NCBI RefSeq assembly: GCF_000341285.1
Contig: NW_005178436.1
Span: 86,479 to 150,478, forward strand
Length of the DNA: 64,000 nt
Source of the DNA: Galdieria sulphuraria
Lineage: Eukaryota; Rhodophyta; Bangiophyceae; Galdieriales; Galdieriaceae
Reading direction: 5' to 3'
The notes below the pieces were generated by a model. The model made no database searches and was not told the origin of the DNA. It saw only the letters and a list, made by a program, of their open reading frames with translations. The translations under genes were made by a program, and so were the position numbers. This document shows positions 40,388-50,129 of the stretch, piece after piece (the first letter of the stretch is position 1; every line of letters begins with the position of its first letter).

Positions 40388-41614
40388 ATGGGCATTGAAA
40401 GTTCCAAGTTTACAGAAAGTGAAGTCGACAGTGACGAACTAGAAGGTCACTATGGATACCGTATTATGAAAGTAAGTTGTAGTTCACTTGTAGAAAAAGA
40501 GTAAACCTATGTGATAGTTATTGGAGAATGGGTCGGGTATGAGAGCTGGACTGAGAGTTTATGAAGATTTCATCGTTGCCGTTGACGACTTGATTGTTGA
40601 AGAAGAGGAAGAAAGAATTCCAGAATATTTAAAGGAAAAGACAGGACAGCAAGTCAAGTTGGTGGTTTGGAACTGTCTTGACGAAGAGGAGCGAGAGGTA
40701 CTCTGAAAGCTTTGTGTGTTCTTCATATTTCCTTTCAACTTGCTCTGTTATTCCAAAGGTTGTGTTGGTTGTAAATAAGCCAACAAAAGATATGGGCTAT
40801 CTTGGAGTGATTGTGAGATACGAGTCACTGTTCCAAGCAGCCGAATACTCTTGGCATGTGATTAGTGTTGTACCCAATAGTCCTGCTGATGAAGTGGGTA
40901 GGTTGATCGATGGTCTTTCCTTTATTGACTTGTAACATATTCTAAGGTCTTATGCCACAATCGGATTATATCGTAGGTACACCCAGTGTGGCTTTCCGTA
41001 GTTATGATACTCTTCCACAACTGGTAAGCTTATGTCAAGGTTTCAAGTGTTCCTAACAACTTGAGAAGGTTTATGATGCTGCACATTTACAGAATCCTCT
41101 CGATCTGATGGTTTGGTCAAAAGCCACTGGGAAAGTGGTAAGTCAACCTTTCAAACATGAGTTTATTCAGGCACTGATGAAACAAACTACAGAGACTAAT
41201 TTCTGTGGAACCTGAAATAACTGAGGAAGGAACACCTTTATTAGGTACAAATATCTGACCAATCAACAATTCAATAATTAATACAGTTTAGGTTGCGAAT
41301 TAGCGAAAGGTCTCCTTCATCAACTACCCAGGAGAAATACTTCCAAGACGCTCACACGATATATTAAACAGGCAGAAACGACTGAAACACCGAATACTCT
41401 TGATAGTGAAGAAAGTAACGAAAGCAGTACAAAGGATACGACATATTCCAACAGCATAGATACGACAAATGAAGAGTTTTATGATACTCGTTCACCGTCT
41501 TCTTTTGAGGCACGTAACCTGGAACAGGTTTCTGATATTGTAGAACCAAGCAGACAAAGTTTCGACAGTCAGAGGACTAAGTCAGGCTCGACGACCTTCA
41601 ACAAGAATACTTGA
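40388..41614 (+). CDS. GRASP: GRASP55/65-type Golgi stacking protein
   Basis: Seven exons: 40388..40471, 40518..40697, 40759..40897, 40947..41023, 41069..41137, 41193..41244, 41292..41614; 307 aa. MGIESS carries the myristoylation Gly2. Two GRASP-type PDZ domains follow: GYRIMKLLENGSGMRAGLRV with DFIVAVDD, and LGVIVRYESLFQAAEYSWHV with SPADEVGLMPQSDYIVGTP. The CELAKGLLHQLP segment closes PDZ2, and a Ser/Thr/Glu-rich tail follows. GRASPs tether Golgi cisternae and take part in unconventional secretion. The final exon ends in coding sequence shared, on the opposite strand, with the last exon of PIN4. Confidence 0.9.
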
Positions 41615-42052
41615 AGACGCATCACTTTCTGTAGTTCGAATACGAAACAAGAAAATACTTACATATGCCAACCGTTGGCTCCTTTAAAAGGTTGACTAAC
41701 TTTGCCTTGAGGAGTACTGAAGGCTACAGATTGAAAAGTGGGCTCCATTTTTCCACGAGGGAACCATCCAAGGTCGCCACCTTTCTTTGCAGAACTGCAC
41801 TCACTATACTGCAATGCCAGCTCACCGAATCGAGTCGGTGGTACATTCTTATCCAGTTGAAGATATTCTGTGTCAATCATATTCCAAACTTGCATAATTT
41901 TTCCCTGTTTTTCACATAATATATGACGTGCCTTGAAACAAAGTGTGAACAGACACTTTCCAATTGAAAGTGGCAAGACCAACCTTTACAAAGTTGCAAG
42001 TCTTCAGTTCTTTGTCTTTGTTTTCCGTTTTGTTGGACTTTTTATTTCCCAT
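41582..42052 (-). CDS. PIN4: Parvulin-type peptidyl-prolyl isomerase PIN4
   Basis: Three exons: 42052..41984, 41931..41663, 41609..41582; 121 aa against about 131 in animals. A Lys-rich N-terminus (MGNKKSNKTENKDKELK) leads to the parvulin domain: VKARHILCEKQGKI, FGELALQYSECSSAKKGGDLG, WFPRGKMEPTFQSVAF and the end GWHIILVEGRRA, which matches GYHIIMVEGRK of PIN4. This end is only reached by splicing a 53-nt intron into a 28-nt last exon that lies antisense within the GRASP coding sequence. Shorter acceptors give inferior ends. Parvulins isomerise X-Pro bonds; PIN4 relatives act in ribosome biogenesis or mitochondria. Confidence 0.88.
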
Positions 42053-42280
42053 TACTCCAAGAGAATAGTCTTTCGATCGAAAGAATAAAAAAATAATAAA
42101 AATTATGGAATAGTTCCATACTCTATTTGTTGATTTAGATTGACATTCGACGACGCCCTCACACAACTGAAGTTGGAATAGTCAAGGGCAGGTAAGACAA
42201 GTTATTTTCACAGTTTATGGGCACAAATTTTGAAGGTTTTTTTTGTACTCAGTACTTTCTGTGGCAACTGAAGCGCAACT

Positions 42281-42358
42281 ATGCGTGCAAAGTGGAAAAA
42301 GAAGAGAACACGACGTTTGAAGCGAAAGAGAAGAAAGATGAGACAACGTTCCAAGTAG
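42281..42358 (+). CDS. RPL41: Ribosomal protein eL41
   Basis: Single exon of 26 codons, giving 25 residues: MRAKWKKKRTRRLKRKRRKM and then RQRSK. This is the canonical eL41, the smallest eukaryotic ribosomal protein, almost pure Arg and Lys, which sits at the subunit interface. It is too short for most gene finders. Divergent from PIN4, 228 nt away. Identity is essentially certain from the complete match of length and pattern. Confidence 0.95.
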   Translation: MRAKWKKKRTRRLKRKRRKMRQRSK

Positions 42359-42725
42359 TGGAAGCGATTCCTCGGAGGACGGAGCTAAAATAGCTTTCTC
42401 AAGCAGTGGAAGTTATTTATGCTACTCAACTGCTGTGAAGTATCTATTTCTTGTTTGGAGGTTCACAGTGTTTCCAAGGGTTCGCAGAAGCTTTGATAAA
42501 GAACTTGGTTTTGTTTCAAACCTGGTACACTAGTTGTTATGTCTATAACAGTCGAAAAACTACATCAGTCCCAAATTACATTTACTCGACATTTGTTTCG
42601 AAAACACGTAGATTGGAATATGCGAATATTGTTACTATCCACAGTACACAGACTGTTATTACTTGACAGCTCAGTTAGATAACACCAAACAAGTTCTTTT
42701 CCTTTGAATGATATTCTTCATTTAC
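42359..42725. other. 3' interval after eL41
   Basis: 367 nt between convergent eL41 and zinc-motif genes. An open stretch at 42451-42666 has no ATG near its beginning and no recognisable content; most likely untranslated sequence. Confidence 0.5.
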
Positions 42726-43790
42726 TCAACGACGATACCACTTTCTTGAAGCAAATTCTCGGTCACCTTGTTCAGCTGCTTTTTCCAATGTTGTAAAAGG
42801 AGGCAGTCTCCATTGTCCACCATGTAAACTAATAGAAGAACTGCTTTCAAATGACTCTGTTGGATTATTTAAAAGAATCTGCACGGAAAAGTCGCCATGT
42901 TCTTGTACCATTCTCATCGTTGGCTCTTCATAGGAACTTGTGGGGGAAAAACTAGTGGTTAAAGGAATTTCATTCCACTCAGGGACTTTTGAATGACACA
43001 AGTTACCACCAGAAGCATCCTTTTCAAGCATTTGAGATTCATCTATTACAACTGAATCACTGTCTGTTCCTCGTTGCAAGTGATCCACAAAATAGCAGTT
43101 TCTTTGTTGCTCCAATAACCAAAGTTGATACTTGTAAAGTCTTTTTTTGAGCTTCGTCTTTACTTCAGGCTGTGAGTCGTCTTCCGTAGCTAACAATTTC
43201 TTTTCATTCTCTGCTAAAAGACACAACCTACGCAACGGATCACTACTCTTCACTATTTTAGAATCTTCCGATGTTTTCCTCAAGTCACTAGCTTTTCTTT
43301 CTGTATTGGGCAAGCTCCAATATTGATATTCTTCCTTTGAATGAGTATTATTTGCTTTCACCATATTCCATTTACATCTTGCACCCACTCCCTTTGCACA
43401 GTGTTTACTACAGAACCTACCACTGCCATAAAGACCGTCGTGAGCTGCACCGCAAGATTCACAAATATTTATAAACCAAGAGGTTCCATAGTTGGGAGGT
43501 CCATTGACCATAACTGTATTTGCTTCTTCAAGAATATTGGAAGGTGTTTCTACGTCCACAAGGGTTGCTTGTCTTTTTCTCTCTGAGTTGTATGCAAGTG
43601 TGCAACTTGAATCTGATTTTGGGTTATTCTTGTTAGGATAAGGACTAGATTCAAGCAACGCGGGAGAAGGCTCCCTAGGTAACCTGCCTTCTGAAATAGC
43701 AGTGTAGTTCTGGTCAGAGTCCCCTTGGTTCTTCTTCTTCTGTAGAGTTGCAAGTTTATATACTAGAGAAGAGACAGAAGCATCTGGCAT
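42726..43790 (-). CDS. Zinc-motif nuclear-type protein of unknown function
   Basis: Single exon, 354 aa, mostly disordered and Ser/Glu/Lys-rich. One compact Cys motif near residues 109-140: C-E-S-C-G, then GLYGSGRFCSKHCAKG. The GSGRFCS-x2-CA core recurs in fungal and plant proteins next to C-x2-C and probably binds one zinc. A coiled Lys/Leu segment (KTKLKKRLYKYQLWLLEQQ) follows. No enzymatic motif. The likely site is the nucleus, given basic clusters, but nothing more can be said. The start is an ATG in an AT-rich leader. Confidence 0.75.
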   Translation of the reverse strand: MPDASVSSLVYKLATLQKKKNQGDSDQNYTAISEGRLPREPSPALLESSPYPNKNNPKSDSSCTLAYNSERKRQATLVDVETPSNILEEANTVMVNGPPNYGTSWFINICESCGAAHDGLYGSGRFCSKHCAKGVGARCKWNMVKANNTHSKEEYQYWSLPNTERKASDLRKTSEDSKIVKSSDPLRRLCLLAENEKKLLATEDDSQPEVKTKLKKRLYKYQLWLLEQQRNCYFVDHLQRGTDSDSVVIDESQMLEKDASGGNLCHSKVPEWNEIPLTTSFSPTSSYEEPTMRMVQEHGDFSVQILLNNPTESFESSSSISLHGGQWRLPPFTTLEKAAEQGDREFASRKWYRR

Positions 43791-44156
43791 AGTGACTTGA
43801 ATGTCTGGTTTCCCAAATAAACAGCCTATTCGAAGTTATGAACCGTCACACTTTTTGTCTAATCCTTGTCAACAAAAGCAAAATCGGAGACACGCGTATG
43901 AAAATGCACCACAAATTCAGTGCTGACCAAAACGGATTTCAATTTGAGAATGTCTTTTTCAGAGAAATAGACGAGGAGAAGATATTTCTCAGATATATAT
44001 ATATTAATATATATATATACAATGAAATTCAATCACTTGTACACAGACCATTCACACACAGAACTCAATAATATTTCTCTATTTATGTCATAATATATAA
44101 TCCATATCATTATATATATATATATATATATACTTTTGGTTATTCTTGTATCGATT

Positions 44157-44192
<36 letters not shown>

Positions 44193-44227
44193 TATAGTCA
44201 CAACAACATTCCAATGATGTATGAGAT
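43791..44227. repeat. AT-repeat-rich divergent upstream interval
   Basis: 437 nt between the zinc-motif gene and the SART3-like gene. Three AT tracts occur near 43996-44022, 44112-44132 and 44160-44190. It must hold both promoters; no separate gene is seen. Confidence 0.75.
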
Positions 44228-46291
44228 ATGACTGGGAATTTCGTAGATCAGGGGAGTGATAACCTGGAGACTTTGGAAACTTACCAAGACTGGTTAGATA
44301 TTTTAGAACAACTGAGGAACGAAAATGACCTGAATGCTTTGAACCAAGCCTATGAAAACTTTGCACTAGTTTACTTTCTTCCTCCAGAGATATGGTTACA
44401 GTGGGTAAACGACGAGAGGCATCGTTTGATGGAGCACGACCGTGAACTTGCAAATACACGTGGTTTAGAAATTGTGGAACGAGCACTCAACGAAACTTTG
44501 TATTCTGTGGAACTATGGTTGTTATATTTGGACCTTTCGGTACAACTCTGTGAGCAAAGCAAATTGTCAGAGAACGTTGTACGTGAAAGATTCGAACAGG
44601 CAGTCACTCAAGTTGCACTTGATTTTCGACATGGCTGGAAAGTATTCGAAAAATATTGGGAGTTCGAAGACAAATATGGGAACAAAGACAACGTAGACAA
44701 GTTGAAGATGCGTTGTGCTTCTTTACCCTTCTCAAGATATCCCGAAGTGTTGTTGGAAACAAAGGACGAAGATATACTCCAAAGAATGGGAAGAAATCAA
44801 ACAAAGAGAGAAGAGAGGAACAAATATGAAAATCTGATATTTAGCCTTGATATATCTAAAGCAACTGAGCAAGTAATAGAAATGGAAAAGATGGTGGAAG
44901 CCTGGAAGTCATATGCCGAGTTCGAAACTAGCGTAGATTTGCTGCGAGCCAAAATGATATATGAACGGGGTTTGAGAAATTGTTATTTTGTACCCGACTT
45001 GTGGTTGTTCTATTTGGGTTTCTTGACTGATCACTTCCCCTTATCCGACTTGAATACTCAAGCGACAACAAAAAAGGCATTCTCCTGTGTACCCAATTCT
45101 GTAGAGATTGCAAAATATGCAATGAGAGCTCAGGAAAGAAGTGATAATGGTTTCCATGAGTTATCGAATATATTTTGGAAAGCGTGGTCTGTTATGTCAA
45201 TGTTTCCTGAGCATTTGGTACAACTGTCTCTTAGCTACTTGCACTGTTTGAGACGACTTTGCACTGATGAAAGGCTTGACAAGAAATATTTTTCCGAAAT
45301 TCTGAGCGATTTTCAAAAGACTTTTGATAATGATGCTTTAGCTTCAGCTGACCCATCCTGTCAAATTTTAAGGTTCATTGCTGGTTGCTTTGAAGTTGTT
45401 CTTAGGGGAAGTGTGGAAAATATTCGAAATGTTTGGGAACAAATGCTCCGAAAACACGGAAAACTCGCAAATACTTGGTTAAGATATATTCACTGGGAAA
45501 TACATCAACAAAACTACGAAAACGCAAGAAGGTTATTTAGAAGAGGTATTCATACTGTTGTAGAAGAAGTCGAGATTTTAGCACAAGAATGGATAGGATT
45601 TGAAGGTCTTTATGGCGATAATTCTCAATACGAAAAGGCACTCAAAGTCACAAATGAGCGAAAGACTTTTTGCGAAAGAATTTCTACGCAACCCTCACGA
45701 AATTCGAATGCAAAACCTTCATTTTCGCAAAAAGAAGATTACCGAAGCAAACCGAAAAGAATGAAAACGAAGAAAGATGATTCGGAACATCAAAACAATA
45801 TGTTGTCATTAAATTCATTGCAGAGTACTTCTATCGGAGATAGGAAATGGCACAAGGATCTTCATACTATATTCGTTAGCAATTTACCAAAGACAACAAC
45901 AGAAGAAGATTTCCAGTCGCTATTTCAATCTGTAGATGGCTTTTTAGAAGCTCGACTTGTCAAGGACAGGGAAGGGATACCCAAAGGTTTTGGTTATGTT
46001 GAATTTCAGAATAACATAGGTGTTAGGGAAGCTTTGAAGGCAGATCAGTCGATGTTCTTGGGACAAAAGATCATTGTCAAACGTTCAAAGCCTCCCAGGT
46101 TTCAAATGTCTTCTACTCCAAGTCGTAGGATAGGAATAAGAGTTGGTACTAGAAGTGATAAAACGAAAGTCTTACAAGAAACTGAGGAGGAAGTGGATGA
46201 TGTTGAGGAATCTTCATCGCAAACGACAACTAAAGCATCATGGACGCAGGACGACTTTCGAAAATGGATACGAGAATCTTCCTTTCAATGA
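44228..46291 (+). CDS. SART3: SART3/Prp24-like HAT-repeat and RRM protein (U4/U6 recycling)
   Basis: Single exon, 687 aa. Residues 1-480 are HAT repeats (paired helices with W and E: IWLQWVNDERHRL, WKSYAEFETSVDLLRAKMIYE, TWLRYIHWEIHQQNYENARRL, AQEWIGFEGLYG). A basic linker (KPKRMKTKKDD) follows, then one RRM: TIFVSNLPKTTTEEDF (RNP2) and KGFGYVEFQN (RNP1), and a C-terminal tail with DDFRKWI, like the Lsm-binding tail of SART3/Prp24. SART3 promotes U4/U6 reannealing after splicing. Animal SART3 has two RRMs; only one is seen here. CstF77 and Prp39 also have HAT repeats but lack this RRM arrangement. Confidence 0.87.
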   Translation: MTGNFVDQGSDNLETLETYQDWLDILEQLRNENDLNALNQAYENFALVYFLPPEIWLQWVNDERHRLMEHDRELANTRGLEIVERALNETLYSVELWLLYLDLSVQLCEQSKLSENVVRERFEQAVTQVALDFRHGWKVFEKYWEFEDKYGNKDNVDKLKMRCASLPFSRYPEVLLETKDEDILQRMGRNQTKREERNKYENLIFSLDISKATEQVIEMEKMVEAWKSYAEFETSVDLLRAKMIYERGLRNCYFVPDLWLFYLGFLTDHFPLSDLNTQATTKKAFSCVPNSVEIAKYAMRAQERSDNGFHELSNIFWKAWSVMSMFPEHLVQLSLSYLHCLRRLCTDERLDKKYFSEILSDFQKTFDNDALASADPSCQILRFIAGCFEVVLRGSVENIRNVWEQMLRKHGKLANTWLRYIHWEIHQQNYENARRLFRRGIHTVVEEVEILAQEWIGFEGLYGDNSQYEKALKVTNERKTFCERISTQPSRNSNAKPSFSQKEDYRSKPKRMKTKKDDSEHQNNMLSLNSLQSTSIGDRKWHKDLHTIFVSNLPKTTTEEDFQSLFQSVDGFLEARLVKDREGIPKGFGYVEFQNNIGVREALKADQSMFLGQKIIVKRSKPPRFQMSSTPSRRIGIRVGTRSDKTKVLQETEEEVDDVEESSSQTTTKASWTQDDFRKWIRESSFQ

Positions 46292-46612
46292 GATAAATTA
46301 GCCATGAAGATGTGATGGACTTTGAAGAGTCCTTTGTAGAAAATTTTTTTATAAAAAGACTCTATCTCAGAACTTGTTTTCATGCTTTAAGGACAAGTCG
46401 ATTGGAAACAACGAAACATTAGTTGACTGTAATAGTAACCTTGATAGGATATTCTCACTAACTTGTGTCAACAATATCTATTCATCTCATTAGATATGAA
46501 AATTTAAGATGATGAGACAGACAAGACACGGTGATTGGCCAAAATAGAAAAAGACCGGGTTGGGAATTTTTTGAAACAGGAAAAGCGTTAAAGCTTACGA
46601 TTCTCATCATAT
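46292..46612. other. Intergenic interval, SART3-like to GT61-like
   Basis: 321 nt between tandem genes. Nothing beyond untranslated or promoter sequence is visible. Confidence 0.5.
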
Positions 46613-48157
46613 ATGTATAGAATGATTCATTCGGACCCAAAGCACTTTCGTCTTTCAACGAAAAATACCAAAAAGGTATACTTCCTTATTGGAGTGAGAA
46701 TTATTTGTATATTGTATTTAAGTTTATATCCTTTCCTTGACATAAATACTTTGAAAGGAACAAAGAAAAAAGTAGACCCTTCTTACTGGAACGTCTATCA
46801 CAGTGTAGAACAACTCGCCTCGAAATTGGAGGTTTGGGAGCACAAAAACTTGAAAAATTTTCCTATTTGTCGTTTAGAAAGGGTTTGTAAAACTGATAAA
46901 GGTCAATGGATACTTCCAAAATGGTTAAATAACTATCATTTCTGGTTAGAAAAATGTGGTCTCAACCAATCCTTAGTTTGGTATGCAGATATTCAGGATC
47001 CTATCCATTTGCATAATAGTTCATTCCAAGGTGATCTTATCGGTACTCAAGTCTTACGTTGGCAGCTTCCTCATCTCATTGCCGACACAATATGGATCTT
47101 GCTCTGGAGGCATTTTATTTATTACTCTGAAAATACAAAGTCATGGTCATTCACATGTGTGAGTTCAGCTTCCAGACCATGTATTACAACTCTCTTTTGG
47201 AGTGCCTTGGAACCAGTTTTACTTAACTATCAAAGACCTAAAGAAGAAGATTGGACGTCGCAATACTTACAACAAGTATTATTGAGTACCATACCAACAC
47301 AATGGAAAACCATTTCTCCCGAATCTCAAGGTTGCTTTCGGTCAGTCACTTTTAGTAGACTTCGACCCGCTCATATTCCAAAACATGTGTTATCTCAAGA
47401 AGACATATTTTTCTTAGAAAATGGAATCTTAAGGGAAGACCGTTTAAAAAGTTCCTTTCAGAATGCTAAAGACACTGGGAAGTGCATGATCACCATTGCA
47501 TTAAAGAATAATAGTGTTGGATATTCAAGCAATCGTTTGAACTCTTTTCATGAAAATCTATTTGAACAAGTTGCCAATCTGATTCCTAGACTTGCATTGG
47601 AGTCTACTACCGAAACTTATCGACAGGACATAAATATTCGTTTGGTAGATTTTCATACTAATGATCTTGATGATTGGATAAGTGCAAAAGAGAAACTTCA
47701 AGCAGTAGATGTTGTAGTCACTGATCATTCCATTGCTAACAGCCAGTTCCTATTGCTACGTCCCAATACTACTGTCATTGAAGTGCTTCCATTTTCATAT
47801 TCGGCAGTTATGTTTAAAGAACTTGCATTGAGCTTGGGATTGGATTATCATTCTGTATCTTCCAATCCAGATGAAGAAACATTCCTTGATTGTCTATTTC
47901 GATATGAACAGGACCAACATTCTCTTTCCCAACTAGTTCAAGCATATCGTCAAGAGGCAGAAAACTGGCATCGTGGCATATATCAACAAACGCTTCATTT
48001 GGATGATCTGGAGACTACTGATAAGGTTCGAATGAGTCGACATTGTGCTCGACAACAACGGATTTCAGCAAATGCATCGGAAATAGCTCACTTTGTTATC
48101 CAAAGAGCATTGACTCCATGTCTAACTGGGCTTTGGTATCATCAACATAATATGTAG
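46613..48157 (+). CDS. Type II membrane glycosyltransferase, GT61-like
   Basis: Single exon, 514 aa. A short basic N-terminus and one hydrophobic helix (VYFLIGVRIICILYLSLYPF) give a Golgi type II layout. The C-terminal part resembles GT61 (DUF563): LQAVDVVVTDHSIANSQFLL, where relatives have VLIGVHGAALTN, followed by LRPNTTVIEVLPFSY, and KELALSLGLDYHSVSS. GT61 enzymes add xylose, arabinose or GlcNAc to glycans or wall polymers. Here the GVHGAxLTN motif is changed to TDHSIANSQ, so activity and specificity are open. The assignment is by pattern and moderate. Confidence 0.65.
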   Translation: MYRMIHSDPKHFRLSTKNTKKVYFLIGVRIICILYLSLYPFLDINTLKGTKKKVDPSYWNVYHSVEQLASKLEVWEHKNLKNFPICRLERVCKTDKGQWILPKWLNNYHFWLEKCGLNQSLVWYADIQDPIHLHNSSFQGDLIGTQVLRWQLPHLIADTIWILLWRHFIYYSENTKSWSFTCVSSASRPCITTLFWSALEPVLLNYQRPKEEDWTSQYLQQVLLSTIPTQWKTISPESQGCFRSVTFSRLRPAHIPKHVLSQEDIFFLENGILREDRLKSSFQNAKDTGKCMITIALKNNSVGYSSNRLNSFHENLFEQVANLIPRLALESTTETYRQDINIRLVDFHTNDLDDWISAKEKLQAVDVVVTDHSIANSQFLLLRPNTTVIEVLPFSYSAVMFKELALSLGLDYHSVSSNPDEETFLDCLFRYEQDQHSLSQLVQAYRQEAENWHRGIYQQTLHLDDLETTDKVRMSRHCARQQRISANASEIAHFVIQRALTPCLTGLWYHQHNM

Positions 48158-48329
48158 AAAGGATTCCCATAGAAATATCGTTTATAAAGGTCATGACGCA
48201 TATGGAAGACAAATATGTCAACTATACCCAAGAATATCAAATAACTGTTCTCAATTCCTCCTCCCTTATTCAACCATATAAGCCACCAGTTAGTAAGTCA
48301 AATTGCTTCATGAAAGCTCATCAAAACTT

Positions 48330-49574
48330 CTAATCATAAACAGGCTCCACGTCGACATCCATCTCTCTGGGAATCACCATTCCTGCCAACTTACCGCGAA
48401 CCTGCAACTCTAATTGTGAAACAAAGTCAGAATGAGCCTTCATATACTCCACACAAGCATCCTTTCCTTGTGCAATATTGTTTCCACCATAACTATACCA
48501 AGAACCTTTTCGAATCACCAAACCAAGTTCTTCTGCTGCATCCAACAGACAGCCATAAGTATCAATTCCTTTACCAAATAAAATATTCAACTCAACTACA
48601 CGAAACGGAGGAGCAATCTTATTTTTGGCAATTTTGACTTTACATCGTATGCCGACATTATCCTTGAGCGTGTCTTTGCGTCGTATATCTAATCTCACCG
48701 ATGAATAATACTTTAATGCCATTCCGCCTGAAGTTACTTCTGGACTACCAAATAGAACGCCTATTTTTTGTCGCAACTGATTCAAAAATATAACTGTACA
48801 CTGACTACGACTCATGGAACCAGTAATCTTCCTCAAAGCTTTGGACATAAGTCGTGCTTGAGCACCCATTTGTTGATCATTCATATCTCCTTCTATCTCA
48901 GAACGAGGAACCAAGGCTGCTACAGAGTCAATAACGACAATATCTACTGCAGCGGAACGAACGAGTTGATCCACAATTTCCAACGCCATTTCTCCCGTGT
49001 CTGGTTGCGAAACCAACAAGGACTGAATATCCACTCCTAGTGCAGAACCGTAAGCTGGATCCAAGGCATGTTCCGCATCCACTGTAAGAAAAAAAAGATT
49101 GAGAAAGAAAACGAGTTATCAAAGTTGAATCATACCAAAAGCGGCAACTCCTCCCGATTTCTGAACCTCCGCTATAGCGTGCAAAGCTAAGGTCGTCTTA
49201 CCACTACTTTCTGGACCAAATATTTCAACAAGTCGTCCTCGTGGATAACCGCCACCTAAAGCAGCATCCAGTGTAACGCTTCCACTGGGAGTGGTTTCTA
49301 CTTTCATACTTTCGATCTCACCCAGACGCATTATCGACCCACGACCGTAAGTTTTTTCTATTTGTTGTAGGACTCCTTCTAAAGCTCGTTGTTTTGCATC
49401 TTTCTGTGTCAATCCCTCTCCGTTGGAAGGTTGTATATTTTTGGGCAATGCCATTGCGAAATACCCTTTGGAGTATGGAAAGTCTCCTCGTCTACTACAG
49501 CTAGATTTGGATTTGCTTAATATTCTTGAGCTGGAGGTAATCCATACAGAAGGAATATCCAGAAAACTGACCAT
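48330..49574 (-). CDS. RECA: Organelle RecA (plastid-type)
   Basis: Two exons, 49574..49136 and 49081..48330, 396 aa; 54-nt phase-1 intron. A presequence of about 45 residues (Ser/Lys-rich) precedes a bacterial-type RecA: Walker [10 protein letters not shown] (near 120-127), [54 protein letters not shown] and [18 protein letters not shown]. The [20 protein letters not shown] block is closest to cyanobacterial and plant plastid RecA. It repairs organelle DNA by strand exchange. An internal ATG (MALPKNIQP) is a possible second start; the upstream one gives the targeting sequence. Confidence 0.95.
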
Positions 49575-50129
49575 TCAGAAGATTGTGACGACCAACAACT
49601 GGAAAAAATGGGTAAAGATTTTTCATTAGTGGAGGAGGATTATTTGTGATTGAATGATGTTAAATGTCATAACCGACTCCATTTTCTTTCAGGTTTCCTT
49701 TGACAAGTTGAAGTTTTCAATCGTTACAACTCAAGTTGCTGCCTAAAAACGGAATGGCCTAGAACATATTCACTATTCTTCTTTGGACACTGAGAACTCC
49801 CTGCCTGAATATTGTGAATTAGATGGAAAGCCTTGGTGTTTCCTCAAGCTATTTTTGATGGTCATATTCGACAACTTGACTTGCATCGTTTCCATAAATT
49901 TTTCCGTATGTTTGAATCTAAAAGGTGAATTTATTCGCGTCTTGTATTTGTGACTGAATAGGAAATAAAGCTTTAGGAGAAGAAATATTCCAGATTCATT
50001 TCCATGTTTCAAAAAAACGTATCAAGACTTTATAGAATTTGTTTGGCTCGTAAAGTTGCTTACGATTTTCCAGAAGGAGGATTGGAGGACTCCAATTTCA
50101 GTTTGGTATACCAGAAAACACCTATCTCT
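49575..50129. other. Interval with two doubtful short open frames
   Basis: 555 nt upstream of RecA. A plus-strand frame at 50003..50152 starts with ATG (MFQKNVSRLYRICLARKVAYDF...) and runs 49 codons into the 3' end of the transporter gene; a minus frame at 49773..50012 also exists. Neither has family support. A small gene is possible. Confidence 0.35.

Noticed and set aside
43838-44071. 77-codon frame in the AT-repeat spacer
   Set aside because: Its C-terminal third is translated AT repeat, and it overlaps a promoter interval.
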